Source: an uncultured Bacteroidales bacterium (lineage in GTDB: Bacteria > Bacteroidota > Bacteroidia > Bacteroidales > Lentimicrobiaceae). Taken from it: a stretch of 64,000 nucleotides of DNA. Positions 9,008 to 18,634 of the stretch are shown piece by piece. The notes below the pieces were generated by a model that worked only from the letters and a program-made list of their open reading frames with translations, was not told where the DNA came from and made no database searches. The stretch's first letter is position 1, and each line of letters opens with the position of its first letter. Location of the stretch: contig CALCQV010000101.1 in the NCBI GenBank assembly GCA_937894795.1, positions 1 through 64,000 on the forward strand. The letters are read 5' to 3'. The translations under genes were made by a program, and so were the position numbers.

Positions 9008-10429
9008 ATGGATCCTACCGGAAATGATATCAGCCGTCGTGTTTATGCACTTTCAGAAATTACTGAAAGCATTACCCGGATGTTTGAGAAATATTATAAC
9101 ACCCCTTATTGGATAAAAGCAGAAATATCAGCACTTAACCTTTACCCTACAAGTGGGCATTGTTTCCCGTTAATGGTGGAGAAGAGTGATGGGAAAGTGA
9201 AAGCCCAGCTTAAGGCCATCATCTGGAAAGACGATCTTTTTTACATCACCCGCAAGTTTGAAGAAGTTACAAGAGAAACTTTCCGCGAAGGTCTTAATAT
9301 TCTCTTTTATGCCTATATCAAGTTCTCATCCACATACGGTTTATCATTGCAGATCATTGACATAGAGCCACTTTTTACCCTTGGTGAAATGGCACGTGAT
9401 AAAATGAACTCTATAATGACGCTTAAGAGAGAAGGCGTTTTTGAAAGAAACAGGCAGTTGCAGTTACCTGTCCTCCTGAAGAGAGTAGCAATCATATCAG
9501 TTGCTTCCAGCAAGGGATATAACGATTTGATGGTTACACTTAAAGACAACAAACCCGGTTATAGAGTATTGTGTGAGCTGTTCCCGGCAGTATTGCAGGG
9601 AAAGGGCGCCGTAGAATCAATCATCAAACAGCTTCTTGTCATTAAACAGATGGTAACGAAGTTTGATGCGGCTGTGATAGTAAGAGGCGGAGGCGACGAT
9701 GTTGGATTAAGTTGCTATGACCATGTAGAATTAGCCCGTGAAGTAGCCATGTTTCCTATTCCGGTAATAACGGGCATTGGACACTCCACCAATGAAACAG
9801 TGGTTGAGATGGTGGCTTGTGCAAATAAGATCACCCCTACGGATGTGGCGCATTTTATCCTTTCAGGATTTTATGAACAGGATAAACGACTCGGAATCCT
9901 GCAAATGGATATGAAAAGGTTTTTGAGAGACCTGACTGAAAATGACAAGATGCTATTGAGGGACTATGGAGAAAGAATTGCAGGCTTATCAATGGCTTAT
10001 GTTATAGAGCAAAGGTTTGCTCTGAAGTCAGTGGCTGAAAAGTTTACACACGGCGCAACTTACAAGATACACAATCGGCAGGCAGAACTGAATAAACTTG
10101 CCTTGGCAGTATCATCACATCCCGCACGAATACTCAGCAGTGAAAGCACTTTTCTGAACAACCAGGGGCACTTGCTGTTAATTAAAGCCCGACATACGGT
10201 ATCATTGAACAAGCAGCATCTCATTGACAAAGGAAACCGATTGCATTTACTCAATCCTGAGAATGTAATGAAACGAGGCTATGCTATTGTAAGAATAGCA
10301 GGGAAAGTACCCGCTTTATTGGATGATATCGAGGCCACTAAGGAAATGGATATTGAGATGTACAAATGGAATATTACCGGTAGAATAGAAGAAGTAAGAG
10401 TAAAACAGAAGGAAAAAGAAAGGGAGTAA
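9008..10429 (+). CDS. xseA: Exodeoxyribonuclease VII large subunit
   Basis: This 473-residue subunit of ExoVII, with several XseB subunits, degrades single-stranded DNA in both directions during repair. An N-terminal OB-fold DNA-binding region (YWIKAEISALNLYPTSGHCF) occupies roughly residues 15-115. The catalytic Exonuc_VII_L region contains VIVRGGG near 225 and the strand TGIGHSTNETV near 257. The C-terminal part is a long helical region that binds XseB and ends with NPENVMKRGYAIV, typical of the family. xseB starts two bases after its stop, so the two are translated together. Length is slightly above the common ~400-450. Confidence 0.95.
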   Translation: MDPTGNDISRRVYALSEITESITRMFEKYYNTPYWIKAEISALNLYPTSGHCFPLMVEKSDGKVKAQLKAIIWKDDLFYITRKFEEVTRETFREGLNILFYAYIKFSSTYGLSLQIIDIEPLFTLGEMARDKMNSIMTLKREGVFERNRQLQLPVLLKRVAIISVASSKGYNDLMVTLKDNKPGYRVLCELFPAVLQGKGAVESIIKQLLVIKQMVTKFDAAVIVRGGGDDVGLSCYDHVELAREVAMFPIPVITGIGHSTNETVVEMVACANKITPTDVAHFILSGFYEQDKRLGILQMDMKRFLRDLTENDKMLLRDYGERIAGLSMAYVIEQRFALKSVAEKFTHGATYKIHNRQAELNKLALAVSSHPARILSSESTFLNNQGHLLLIKARHTVSLNKQHLIDKGNRLHLLNPENVMKRGYAIVRIAGKVPALLDDIEATKEMDIEMYKWNITGRIEEVRVKQKEKERE

Positions 10430-10431
10430 TC

Positions 10432-10641
10432 ATGAAAGAAATCAGCAAGAATTTAACGTATACCGAAGCTATTGCCGAGTTAGAGGAGATAGTTGGTGAA
10501 ATGGAAGATGCCTCTATCAGCGTTGATGAATTATCAGCCAAGGTAAAACGTGCAGCCCAGTTGCTGCAATTTTGCAAGAACAAACTTACATCGACAGAAG
10601 AAGAGGTTAATGAAGTCCTCAAAGGGTTTGAAAAAGAATAA
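10432..10641 (+). CDS. xseB: Exodeoxyribonuclease VII small subunit
   Basis: This 69-residue protein matches the XseB family in length and in its opening pattern (LTYTEAIAELEEIVGEME), with the family's KVKRAAQLLQFCKNKL helix following. It forms a helical hairpin that wraps XseA. It begins two bases after xseA and is followed after 15 bases by the antiporter gene, so the three probably form one transcript. The direct pairing with xseA makes the call firm despite the short length. Confidence 0.93.
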   Translation: MKEISKNLTYTEAIAELEEIVGEMEDASISVDELSAKVKRAAQLLQFCKNKLTSTEEEVNEVLKGFEKE

Positions 10642-10656
10642 AGAGCAAAGAAAAAT

Positions 10657-12753
10657 ATGAGTATCTCAAAGAGAAGACTTCTGCGACAATTGATAAATCT
10701 GCTCATATTGGCAGCAGTGGGAATAGCTTTGTATATGGTATTTGATGCAGGCAAAGCGCTGGAGTCTTATAAGGGTATATCGGGCAGTGAGCAGATTAGC
10801 AATGGAATCAAAACCTTTGACCTGAGCAGTGCATTGAATTTTGAACATTCTCTCTCCATCCTGATTTTACAGATACTTGTTATTATAATATTCTCCCGGG
10901 TATTAGGATGGATTATGTCACTTATTGGACAGCCTACCGTTATTGGAGAGATAGTAGCGGGAATAATGCTTGGGCCTTCACTTCTAGGGTTGTTTTTCCC
11001 GGGGGTGTCATCATTCATTTTCCCGCCTGAGTCTTTGTCGAATTTAGAGTTCCTAAGCCAGATAGGATTGATACTTTTTATGTTTATTATTGGCATGGAG
11101 CTGGATATGGGGGTAATTAGACAACGGGCAAAATCAGCATTATTCATAAGTAATAACAGTATTATTGTGCCCTATCTGATGGGGGTGGGACTTGCCTATT
11201 TCCTGTATGTGAGGTTCGCACCTATGGGTGCCAGTTTTCTAAGTTTCGCGCTATTCATGGGTATTGCAATGAGTATCACAGCCTTTCCTGTGCTGGCAAG
11301 GATAGTACAGGAACGTGGAATATCAAGATCATCCTTGGGCACGATGGTAATAACCAGCGCTGCCATAAATGATATAACAGCATGGGGTATTCTTGCAGTG
11401 GTAGTGGCAATTGCCAACTCATCAGCAATAATGGGAGCTTTGATCACAATTTTGCTCTCATTGGTCTTTATTGGTATGATGCTATTTGTTGTCAGGCCAT
11501 TACTGGTGAAAATAGCATCGAAATATACAGTACAGGAAACGGTTAGCAAAACGGTGGTTGCGGCTGTTTTTGGGGTAATGTTGCTATCAGCATTCATTAC
11601 TGAGAGTATTGGAATACATGCTCTTTTCGGCGCATTCATGGCAGGAGTGATAATGCCCGACAACGTGAAGTTCAAGAGGATCATGTCGGAGAAAATGGAG
11701 GATGTGAGCCTTGTACTGCTATTGCCTCTGTTTTTTGTATATACCGGTTTGCGTACGGAAATAGGATTACTAAACGACAGCAGTCTGTGGGGTGTTGCAA
11801 TCCTGGTAATAGCAGTGGCGGTTACCGGGAAGTTCCTTGGAAGTGCCATAGCAGCCCGTATTACCGGTCAGACATGGAAGAACAGTCTTACAATAGGCGC
11901 ATTGATGAATACCCGTGGCTTGATAGAACTTGTTGCCCTGAACATAGGCTACGACATTGGGGTACTCTCGCCTGAAATTTTTACCATGCTGGTATTGATG
12001 GCTTTGATTACAACATTTATGACAGGCCCTGCCATGTCATTCATTAATTATATATTCCGCTCACATGAAGCCCAAGTAGTAGCAAGTGGCATATTTAAAG
12101 TGCTTATTTCATTTGGGCCGCCGCATTCCGGGGCTCGTTTATTGACGCTTGTGTCACAATTATTTTCACTAGGTCATAATCATCTTAAGATAACGGCATT
12201 GCATCTTACTCCGAATACTGAGATATCAAAGGAAAGTGCCAATCAATTTGAGGAGGAGGCATTTAGCCGAATCAATGAAATTGCTGCCCAGAAAGGGCTT
12301 GAAGTAAACACTGAATATCGTACAACACAAGCTGTAACACAAGAGATTACACGCACGGCCAACCGTGGCAAGTTTAATATGCTGGTGGTAGGAAGTTCAC
12401 AACCATTGCTGGGTTCTGATAAAACGGGTGGGAAGGCCCGTTACTTTTTTGAGAACGTGAAGAGTGATGTAGCATTGGTTATAGATTATGGCTTCAATGA
12501 GGTAAAAAATGTATTGATTATCTGTATTGATGAGGATTCAAACCAATATCTACGAATGGTAGCATCGCACTTTAATCCCTCGATACGGGTTGATACACAC
12601 TGTTTAAAAGACAGGCCTCCCGTTGAAAATGAATACCTGCAATATGACCTTATAGCAACAGGTGTGGAATGTTATAGAACACAGCGACAGAACAATGAGC
12701 CATGGACTCTCGGACCTGTTTCGATAGTGATTTTTAGCCAATATGAATATTGA
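10657..12753 (+). CDS. Kef-type cation/proton antiporter with C-terminal UspA-like domain
   Basis: This 698-residue inner-membrane protein has one N-terminal membrane segment (~12-28), a Na+/H+ exchanger (CPA2) domain of about 11-13 segments (~residues 65-445; GEIVAGIMLGPSLLG and AINDITAWG are hallmarks), and a soluble C-terminal region (~465-690) with a universal-stress-protein fold (MLVVGSSQPLLG near 580). The family exchanges Na+ or K+ for protons and Bacteroidota proteins often carry a UspA-like regulatory tail. The ion cannot be told from sequence. It is the last gene of the xseA-xseB unit. The first membrane segment before the exchanger domain is an extra not found in all relatives. Confidence 0.88.
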   Translation: MSISKRRLLRQLINLLILAAVGIALYMVFDAGKALESYKGISGSEQISNGIKTFDLSSALNFEHSLSILILQILVIIIFSRVLGWIMSLIGQPTVIGEIVAGIMLGPSLLGLFFPGVSSFIFPPESLSNLEFLSQIGLILFMFIIGMELDMGVIRQRAKSALFISNNSIIVPYLMGVGLAYFLYVRFAPMGASFLSFALFMGIAMSITAFPVLARIVQERGISRSSLGTMVITSAAINDITAWGILAVVVAIANSSAIMGALITILLSLVFIGMMLFVVRPLLVKIASKYTVQETVSKTVVAAVFGVMLLSAFITESIGIHALFGAFMAGVIMPDNVKFKRIMSEKMEDVSLVLLLPLFFVYTGLRTEIGLLNDSSLWGVAILVIAVAVTGKFLGSAIAARITGQTWKNSLTIGALMNTRGLIELVALNIGYDIGVLSPEIFTMLVLMALITTFMTGPAMSFINYIFRSHEAQVVASGIFKVLISFGPPHSGARLLTLVSQLFSLGHNHLKITALHLTPNTEISKESANQFEEEAFSRINEIAAQKGLEVNTEYRTTQAVTQEITRTANRGKFNMLVVGSSQPLLGSDKTGGKARYFFENVKSDVALVIDYGFNEVKNVLIICIDEDSNQYLRMVASHFNPSIRVDTHCLKDRPPVENEYLQYDLIATGVECYRTQRQNNEPWTLGPVSIVIFSQYEY

Positions 12754-12830
12754 GAAATTGGCATGAATAGATAGAAATGCCGGGGAGAAGAAGCCAAGAC
12801 AGGAACAGACAAAAAAATGAAATACACTAT

Positions 12831-12867
12831 AAAAAAGAAAGATGGGAAATTCCTATCTTTCTTTTTT
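12831..12867. terminator. Bidirectional terminator between the antiporter gene and glyA
   Basis: A-rich left arm 12831-12846 pairs with the T-rich right arm 12852-12867 with one G-T pair and a five-base loop. A6 on the left and T6 on the right make it usable from both strands for the convergent genes. Confidence 0.8.
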
Positions 12868-12904
12868 ATTAACATACCTGTTATTTAATATTCTCAATCA
12901 AGGC

Positions 12905-14185
12905 TTACCATGCAAACAGAGGGAAGCCTTCCATAAGGTCATTGACCCGGGCTTTCACTGCATCAATAACAGTTTGATTTTCAATATTGCTCAGTACCTC
13001 ATCAATCATATCAACTACATATTCCATTTCAGTTTCTTTCAAACCACGGGTAGTGATAGCAGGAGTGCCAACACGAATACCGGAGGTAGTAAAAGGAGAA
13101 CGACTATCAAATGGAACCATGTTCTTATTGATGGTGATGTCAGCTTTAACGAGTGTATTCTCAGCAACTTTACCGGTCAGTTCAGGGAACTTTGAACGAA
13201 GATCGATTAGCATCAAATGGTTGTCGGTTCCGCCTGATATAACATGATAGCCTTTATTGACAAAAGCCTTTGACATTACCTGTGCATTTTTCTTCACCTG
13301 GATAATATACTCCATAAACTCATCGGAGAGGGCTTCACCGAAAGCAACAGCTTTAGAGGCGATAACATGTTCAAGCGGACCGCCTTGAACACCAGGGAAA
13401 ACAGATGAGTCAAGCAAGGCTGACATCAGTTTGGTTTCACCTTTAGGTGTTTTAATACCCCATGGATTTTCAAAGTCTTTGCCCATAAGGATCATACCGC
13501 CGCGGGGGCCTCTGAGTGTTTTATGGGTAGTAGTGGTAATAATATGGCAATGAGGAATGGGGTCATTGAGAAGGCCACGGGCAATGAGAGCAGCAGGATG
13601 TGCTATATCGGCCATAAGAATAGCACCAATTTTATCAGCTATATCACGCATGCGTTTAAAATCCCAGTCGCGTGAATAGGCACTGGCTCCGGCAATGATA
13701 AGTTTAGGTTTATGCTCGAGGGCAACGGTTTCCATCTTATCATAGTTAATGGTGCCGGTTTCTTCTTCCACGCCATAAGCTACAACATTATAAAGGATAC
13801 CTGAAGAGTTAACCGGAGAACCATGTGAAAGGTGCCCACCATGAGCAAGATTAAGGCCCATGAATGTATCGCCCGGTTTAAGAACTGACATAAGTACAGC
13901 CATATTGGCCTGAGCACCAGAGTGCGGTTGAACATTGGCATACTCAGCACCAAAGAGGGCCTTTGCACGTTCAATGGCCAGCAATTCAGTTTGATCAACA
14001 ATCTGGCAACCTCCATAATACCGTTTGCCGGGATAACCTTCAGCATACTTATTAGTGAGTACAGAACCCATGGCATCAAGAACCTGTTGACTAACGAAGT
14101 TCTCTGAAGCGATCAATTCAAGGCCCAGCATCTGGCGTTCCTTTTCTTCTTTAATCAGGTCGAATACCTGCTTATCCTTTTTCAT
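12905..14185 (-). CDS. glyA: Serine hydroxymethyltransferase
   Basis: This 426-residue PLP enzyme interconverts serine and glycine with transfer of a one-carbon unit to tetrahydrofolate. The PLP lysine is Lys222 in [13 protein letters not shown], preceded by the [12 protein letters not shown] segment. N-terminal [10 protein letters not shown] and [10 protein letters not shown] motifs are intact. Length is standard. The gene is monocistronic, with its own -7 element and a shared terminator at the 3' side. Confidence 0.98.
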   Translation of the reverse strand: MKKDKQVFDLIKEEKERQMLGLELIASENFVSQQVLDAMGSVLTNKYAEGYPGKRYYGGCQIVDQTELLAIERAKALFGAEYANVQPHSGAQANMAVLMSVLKPGDTFMGLNLAHGGHLSHGSPVNSSGILYNVVAYGVEEETGTINYDKMETVALEHKPKLIIAGASAYSRDWDFKRMRDIADKIGAILMADIAHPAALIARGLLNDPIPHCHIITTTTHKTLRGPRGGMILMGKDFENPWGIKTPKGETKLMSALLDSSVFPGVQGGPLEHVIASKAVAFGEALSDEFMEYIIQVKKNAQVMSKAFVNKGYHVISGGTDNHLMLIDLRSKFPELTGKVAENTLVKADITINKNMVPFDSRSPFTTSGIRVGTPAITTRGLKETEMEYVVDMIDEVLSNIENQTVIDAVKARVNDLMEGFPLFAW

Positions 14186-14219
14186 TGCACTGTATTTAAA
14201 GTTTTTAAAATTCTTTGTG

Positions 14220-14227
14220 CAAAAGTA
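14220..14227 (-). promoter_or_regulatory. -7 promoter element of glyA
   Basis: On the minus strand the site reads TACTTTTG, matching TAnnTTTG, 34 bases before the glyA ATG. It predicts a leader of about 27 bases. Confidence 0.45.
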
Positions 14228-14273
14228 GTAATTTTAGTTATCATAGTTCCCTTTGTGGATTAAGCAACCAAAT

Positions 14274-14303
14274 AAAAAAGGGAACCGCAGAGTTCCCTTT
14301 TTT
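14274..14303 (-). terminator. Terminator of the 1365-residue T9SS gene
   Basis: AAAAAAGGGAAC (14274-14285) pairs perfectly with GTTCCCTTTTTT (14292-14303) across a six-base loop. On the minus strand it follows the secreted-protein stop codon by about 60 bases and ends with six T residues. Confidence 0.85.
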
Positions 14304-14365
14304 ATTCAATAGAATGGTAGGTTATAGACCAATTTACCTTTATAAGATCGGTAACAACCAGATGA

Positions 14366-17300
14366 TTATCTTACTACAACAATCTTTCTGGTTACATTCT
14401 TATCGTTTGACAGAATATTAACCGTATATGCCCCTTCTGCAATTCCGGAGATATCAAATGTATACCGTTCGTTGCCCTTACATTCCTGAGATAGTACAGT
14501 ACGACCGGCTGCATCTGTTAATCTAACCGTCATATTCGGGTACATATTTGTATTGGCTTCGATTACAAACTGGCTGGTTGCAGGGTTAGGATAGATGCTA
14601 AGTCCGTCGATGCCATTTTCAATGATTCCAACTTCAGAGGCACGCTGTGTAATATTCACCAGTACAGGATCCTTGCCGGCAATGGTGATGGTAATAACAG
14701 CGGTTCTATCAACGTAAGCCGGATTTTCAGTATAGTTGACAGTTATTGTACCATTACCGCTACCTGCTTCTGTGATAGTCATCCAATCAGCATTATCAGT
14801 GGCTGTCCAGTCGGTATTTGAAGTCACGGTAAGTTCAGTAGTGCCTGCAAAGTAAGTTACTTCCACAGTTTCAGGACTAACAAATAAAGTAGGTTCACCG
14901 GCTGCCTGAATAAGGCTGGCAACCTGTTGAAGATCATTTCCTGATATTGTAATGGTGGCTGAGCGTGATTCAAGGGATTGGTTTTCAGCATAAACAGCAT
15001 TCATCAATAGATTACCTGTTCCGTTAGCAGGAATGGTTAACCATGATGCATCAGTTGAAGCCACCCAGTTAAAGTTAGCGGTTATATTGAAATCAACAGA
15101 ACCGGCCTGAGCAGTAACTTCTGCCAGAGGAGGTTCAATGGCCAATACTGCAACAGCTGCATCCTGGTTTAGAACGACTATTGTTTGACCCAAACCGGCA
15201 ACACTAATGGCGATATTGGCAGTACGGGCTTCGGCCCTTGCATTTTCCTCATACTGGATAGTAATAACGCCATCACCCATACCTGCAGGGGTTGGTACAG
15301 CCCATGGAGAATCACTTTCTACTGTCCATGGAGCATTTGAAGTAACAGCTATGTCAGCAGAACCGGCTGATGATACTACATTAATGCTCATAGGATCAAC
15401 AGAAAGTACTGGGGCAGCTCCTGCCTGAACAAGAGTAACTACAACCGGCTCTAGTCCTAGAACAGTAACTGTAATGTTAGCAGCTCTTTCAACGGCAATT
15501 ACATTCTCAGTATAGTTTGCATTCAATGGCCCGGCACCTGATCCTGAAGGAGTGACATTGCACCATTCGGCATCACTAACTGCCGTCCAGTCAGTATTTG
15601 AGTTAACATTGAATATAGAAGTGCCTGCCGCAGCGTTGGCATTTAGAACCAAAGGATCTATGCTTATCATAGGAGGATCAGCCAGTGTAGTGGCAGTTGC
15701 CACTATACCGGAGGAGTATAGATTATCGTTGTTTACAGAGAATGCTTTGTAATGATAAGTGGTAGCAGGAGTTAGCATTGTATGACTGAATGAAGTTTCG
15801 CTTCCTGAATAGAGTACGATTCCTCCACCTGGAATGGTTTCACCCACATTATATGTGGTACCGGACGCAGGAGTTCCAAATACACCATCGGCCGACCATA
15901 CCAGCAGTACATTATTAGCTTCCGGATTAAGTTCCCAATTAAGGTCAATGCGAGTATCAGTATAGGTTATTGCATTGAGTATCCCTGGATTTACAACAGC
16001 TGATGCGCATGAAACAATGGCTGACCAGCCGCTTGCCCCTACAGATGTATTGCTGCGGAAAACAAAGGTAAGAGCACCAAAGCTATTATCAGCAGTAACA
16101 GTACCGGGAGAATCTGTTCCACAGAATTTTCCGATGAGTGGTGATAATGCACTACGGCCATTGTATATCAACAAATAGTCGTTAGCGCAATTGCTTGATA
16201 TCTCAAGACTAAATTCAGTGAAGTCAACAACTACTTGTCCGCCAGGTTGTGAAGGATTGAAAGTAGTGGTGAAATTCTGGTTATTGCCATAGTTGTAATT
16301 TCCACCCGGATCAAGGAAAGTACCCGTACAGGTTTGAATTGACTGGTTAGTCATTACAAAAGTATCTTCAATTACAGTTATATAGTCAGTTTTTGTTTCG
16401 GTTACAGTACCATTAATAGTTAAGCTAATGGTTTTAGGGCCGGTGGAGCTGTATATTACCTGATGGGGGCCGGCGGTTGTGGCAGTTGCAGGAGTAGCAC
16501 CAGCACCGAAGTCCCAAAGGTAAGTGTTTATGTCACAGCTTGAAAGATCAGTAAAAATAACCGGATTATTGATAACTACCTGTGTTGTTCCTGCAACAAA
16601 CTGTGCGTTTGCTTCATTAACCGAAATATATGCAGGATTTGAAAGGGTAGTAGTGCCGGCGATGTTGGTTACATTAAGAGTAACATCATAGTCACCGTAA
16701 GCGGTAAACTGAACTTCAGGATTCTGTGAAGCACTGGTGGTTCCATTTAAGAATGTAACGGTGGCAGGGGTAAATATCCATTCCCAGGCAGTAGGACTAC
16801 CTGTTGATAGGTCAGTAAACTGAACAGGCTGGTTTAAGCATGGGAAGTTGTTATTAACCTGATAGTTAACACCTGGGCCCATGGGGCCAATATTAAATGA
16901 AGCCACTTTGGTTTTCTGTCCGCCACTTACATATTGGTTGGTATACCAGAAAAGTTCATCGTCGGAAGGATCAACACATAACAGAGAATAATCACCCCAG
17001 CGGTTGGCGCCTGATTGAGAGGCCGTACCTTCATGAATAATTCCCTCAGGAACATCCATAATTCCAGAAGCTGCATTGTATTGCTCGGCTGTTTGACCGG
17101 TATAACGAATGCCCGGGAATACCGTGGTGCTTGAAATGGAGTAACCAAGCGCCAATTCTTTACTGCCATTCATCATAATGCTGCCCATCCAACGGGAATG
17201 CCCATCAGGAGCATAAGTGCCCTGTTGACGAACAGTCCAGTCGCCGGTTGTTTTACGTAATTCATACCAGCGTACTCCGGCATGGTCAGTATTGTCAACA

Positions 17301-18463
17301 TCAACAGTATGACAGAGAACTATAGATTGATAAGAGCCCCAATTACGATACTGAGGTACATTCATCACCACCTGTGGAATACCGTCGAGTTCCTGGCTGG
17401 TATTGGGTTGTTTGATGTTATTCCAGTTATTGCCAAAATTACTGTCGTAAGGTTCTACGTCAAGTTGCTGAACGCGGGTAAAGGTTGAATTGGTGGTTGT
17501 TGTCCAGTCGACATCCAATTCATAAATCCAGAGTTGGTCAGCACTGCCGGAGAATGCATCATCACTTTGAGCAATGAAGATACCGGGTTCATCCGTTGGA
17601 GGAGCATCACCATCGCAATCTACAGGAGGAACCATCATAAAACCATCCACAGAACCGGGACGCCACTGGTTATCAAAAGAAACCATCTTAGGATTTGTAC
17701 CGCCGGCAATCATTACAGCACGCTCAAATACATAGATATCGGTACCTGAGCTGGTATTTGTGGCCATATATAATCCATCATGCCAAATGCCGAATTTCTC
17801 ATAATCAGGCATACCGTTCATATTGAAGGAATACTGGTACCAGGTTCCGGTAGGATCATTGGTAGTAGAGTAAGCAATAAGCATCCTGTCGGGATTTCCA
17901 CAAAGAGAAAACTCAGCTGCCATCCAACGGTCGGCTTGTTCATCGTATAAAATGATAGGGTCACCATCGTTGCAGTTTGCACCCGGCACACTGCCAAATA
18001 GCTGATTCATATTAGTAGGACCGGCTAATTTGGTTCCTGTTTTATCATATATGGCATAAGTTGTGTTAACGGTTTGCATATAATGATTTGGGCCTGCAGT
18101 TCCATTACAGTCAGGTGGAAAATAAGGTGAAGACTGGGCGTTGAAAACTATGTTAGGATCACTGGCTGCTGCTTTATTTGCGCCATTTTCCTTTTGCCAC
18201 ACTCCATCATCGCCTTTTGGCAGCGCCGTTGAAGCATAGGGATATTCCCTGGTGCGGAGCTTTGGATTAAGCAGTTTAAGATCAGCTTTTTCCTTCATAG
18301 CTGCCATCTCATCAGCAGTCATTGGAGGAATATCCTTCAAGGGCCGACTGATTCCAAGAAATGTACCGGTACCAACAGAGGAAGGCGACAGAACTTCGTC
18401 CTGCGCATAGCCGGTTAAAACCAGACATGATAATAAAATAATGAGTAGTCGTGTTAACTTCAT
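14366..18463 (-). CDS. Large secreted CUB/PKD/BACON protein with T9SS type A sorting domain
   Basis: This 1365-residue protein has a signal peptide ending at about TGYA-Q (residue 21). Residues ~60-525 form a probable beta-propeller-like domain (GTAGPNHYMQTVN, DPIILYDEQADRW). Two PKD domains follow (~531-615 and ~615-695), then a CUB domain (~705-820; NDYLLIYNGRS, CGTDSPG), an FN3-like module (~824-930) and four consecutive BACON domains (starts near 930, 1018, 1105 and 1191; each has a W-x-V/A ... W core). The last ~85 residues are a type A T9SS sorting domain (LSIYPNPATSQF to KIVVVR). BACON domains are known in Bacteroidota surface proteins and often associate with glycans or mucin. No enzyme domain is certain. 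It is divergent from another T9SS substrate gene. Confidence 0.87.
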   Translation of the reverse strand: MKLTRLLIILLSCLVLTGYAQDEVLSPSSVGTGTFLGISRPLKDIPPMTADEMAAMKEKADLKLLNPKLRTREYPYASTALPKGDDGVWQKENGANKAAASDPNIVFNAQSSPYFPPDCNGTAGPNHYMQTVNTTYAIYDKTGTKLAGPTNMNQLFGSVPGANCNDGDPIILYDEQADRWMAAEFSLCGNPDRMLIAYSTTNDPTGTWYQYSFNMNGMPDYEKFGIWHDGLYMATNTSSGTDIYVFERAVMIAGGTNPKMVSFDNQWRPGSVDGFMMVPPVDCDGDAPPTDEPGIFIAQSDDAFSGSADQLWIYELDVDWTTTTNSTFTRVQQLDVEPYDSNFGNNWNNIKQPNTSQELDGIPQVVMNVPQYRNWGSYQSIVLCHTVDVDNTDHAGVRWYELRKTTGDWTVRQQGTYAPDGHSRWMGSIMMNGSKELALGYSISSTTVFPGIRYTGQTAEQYNAASGIMDVPEGIIHEGTASQSGANRWGDYSLLCVDPSDDELFWYTNQYVSGGQKTKVASFNIGPMGPGVNYQVNNNFPCLNQPVQFTDLSTGSPTAWEWIFTPATVTFLNGTTSASQNPEVQFTAYGDYDVTLNVTNIAGTTTLSNPAYISVNEANAQFVAGTTQVVINNPVIFTDLSSCDINTYLWDFGAGATPATATTAGPHQVIYSSTGPKTISLTINGTVTETKTDYITVIEDTFVMTNQSIQTCTGTFLDPGGNYNYGNNQNFTTTFNPSQPGGQVVVDFTEFSLEISSNCANDYLLIYNGRSALSPLIGKFCGTDSPGTVTADNSFGALTFVFRSNTSVGASGWSAIVSCASAVVNPGILNAITYTDTRIDLNWELNPEANNVLLVWSADGVFGTPASGTTYNVGETIPGGGIVLYSGSETSFSHTMLTPATTYHYKAFSVNNDNLYSSGIVATATTLADPPMISIDPLVLNANAAAGTSIFNVNSNTDWTAVSDAEWCNVTPSGSGAGPLNANYTENVIAVERAANITVTVLGLEPVVVTLVQAGAAPVLSVDPMSINVVSSAGSADIAVTSNAPWTVESDSPWAVPTPAGMGDGVITIQYEENARAEARTANIAISVAGLGQTIVVLNQDAAVAVLAIEPPLAEVTAQAGSVDFNITANFNWVASTDASWLTIPANGTGNLLMNAVYAENQSLESRSATITISGNDLQQVASLIQAAGEPTLFVSPETVEVTYFAGTTELTVTSNTDWTATDNADWMTITEAGSGNGTITVNYTENPAYVDRTAVITITIAGKDPVLVNITQRASEVGIIENGIDGLSIYPNPATSQFVIEANTNMYPNMTVRLTDAAGRTVLSQECKGNERYTFDISGIAEGAYTVNILSNDKNVTRKIVVVR

Positions 18464-18510
18464 GATATTAGGTTTGTTTGATGTGATTACCTGAGATTAA
18501 TAAACTGTCG

Positions 18511-18535
18511 AGTGCAAATATATAATTATTGCACT
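18511..18535. promoter_or_regulatory. Promoter with overlapping dyad upstream of the 1365-residue T9SS gene
   Basis: The minus strand reads TATATTTG at 18522-18515, a TAnnTTTG element about 52 bases before the ATG. A perfect 7-bp inverted repeat (AGTGCAA at 18511-18517, TTGCACT at 18529-18535, 11 bases apart) brackets it and could be an operator. Confidence 0.4.
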
Positions 18536-18622
18536 TGAAATTCGTTAATGAGTAGAATATTGTCCCCGGACTCCAAAATTAGTCTATATTTCATTAGGGC
18601 AGACATAGGCATTTAATTTTTG

Positions 18623-18630
18623 TAAATTTG
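18623..18630 (+). promoter_or_regulatory. -7-like element directly upstream of the FN3-like T9SS gene
   Basis: TAAATTTG ends four bases before the ATG at 18635. A start site about seven bases downstream would fall at or inside the start codon, implying a leaderless message or a chance match. No -33 TTG at the usual distance. Confidence 0.3.
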
Positions 18631-18634
18631 TAAA

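Noticed and set aside
11196..11849. 217-codon minus-strand frame
   Set aside because: It lies wholly opposite the antiporter membrane domain, a common shadow in such genes.
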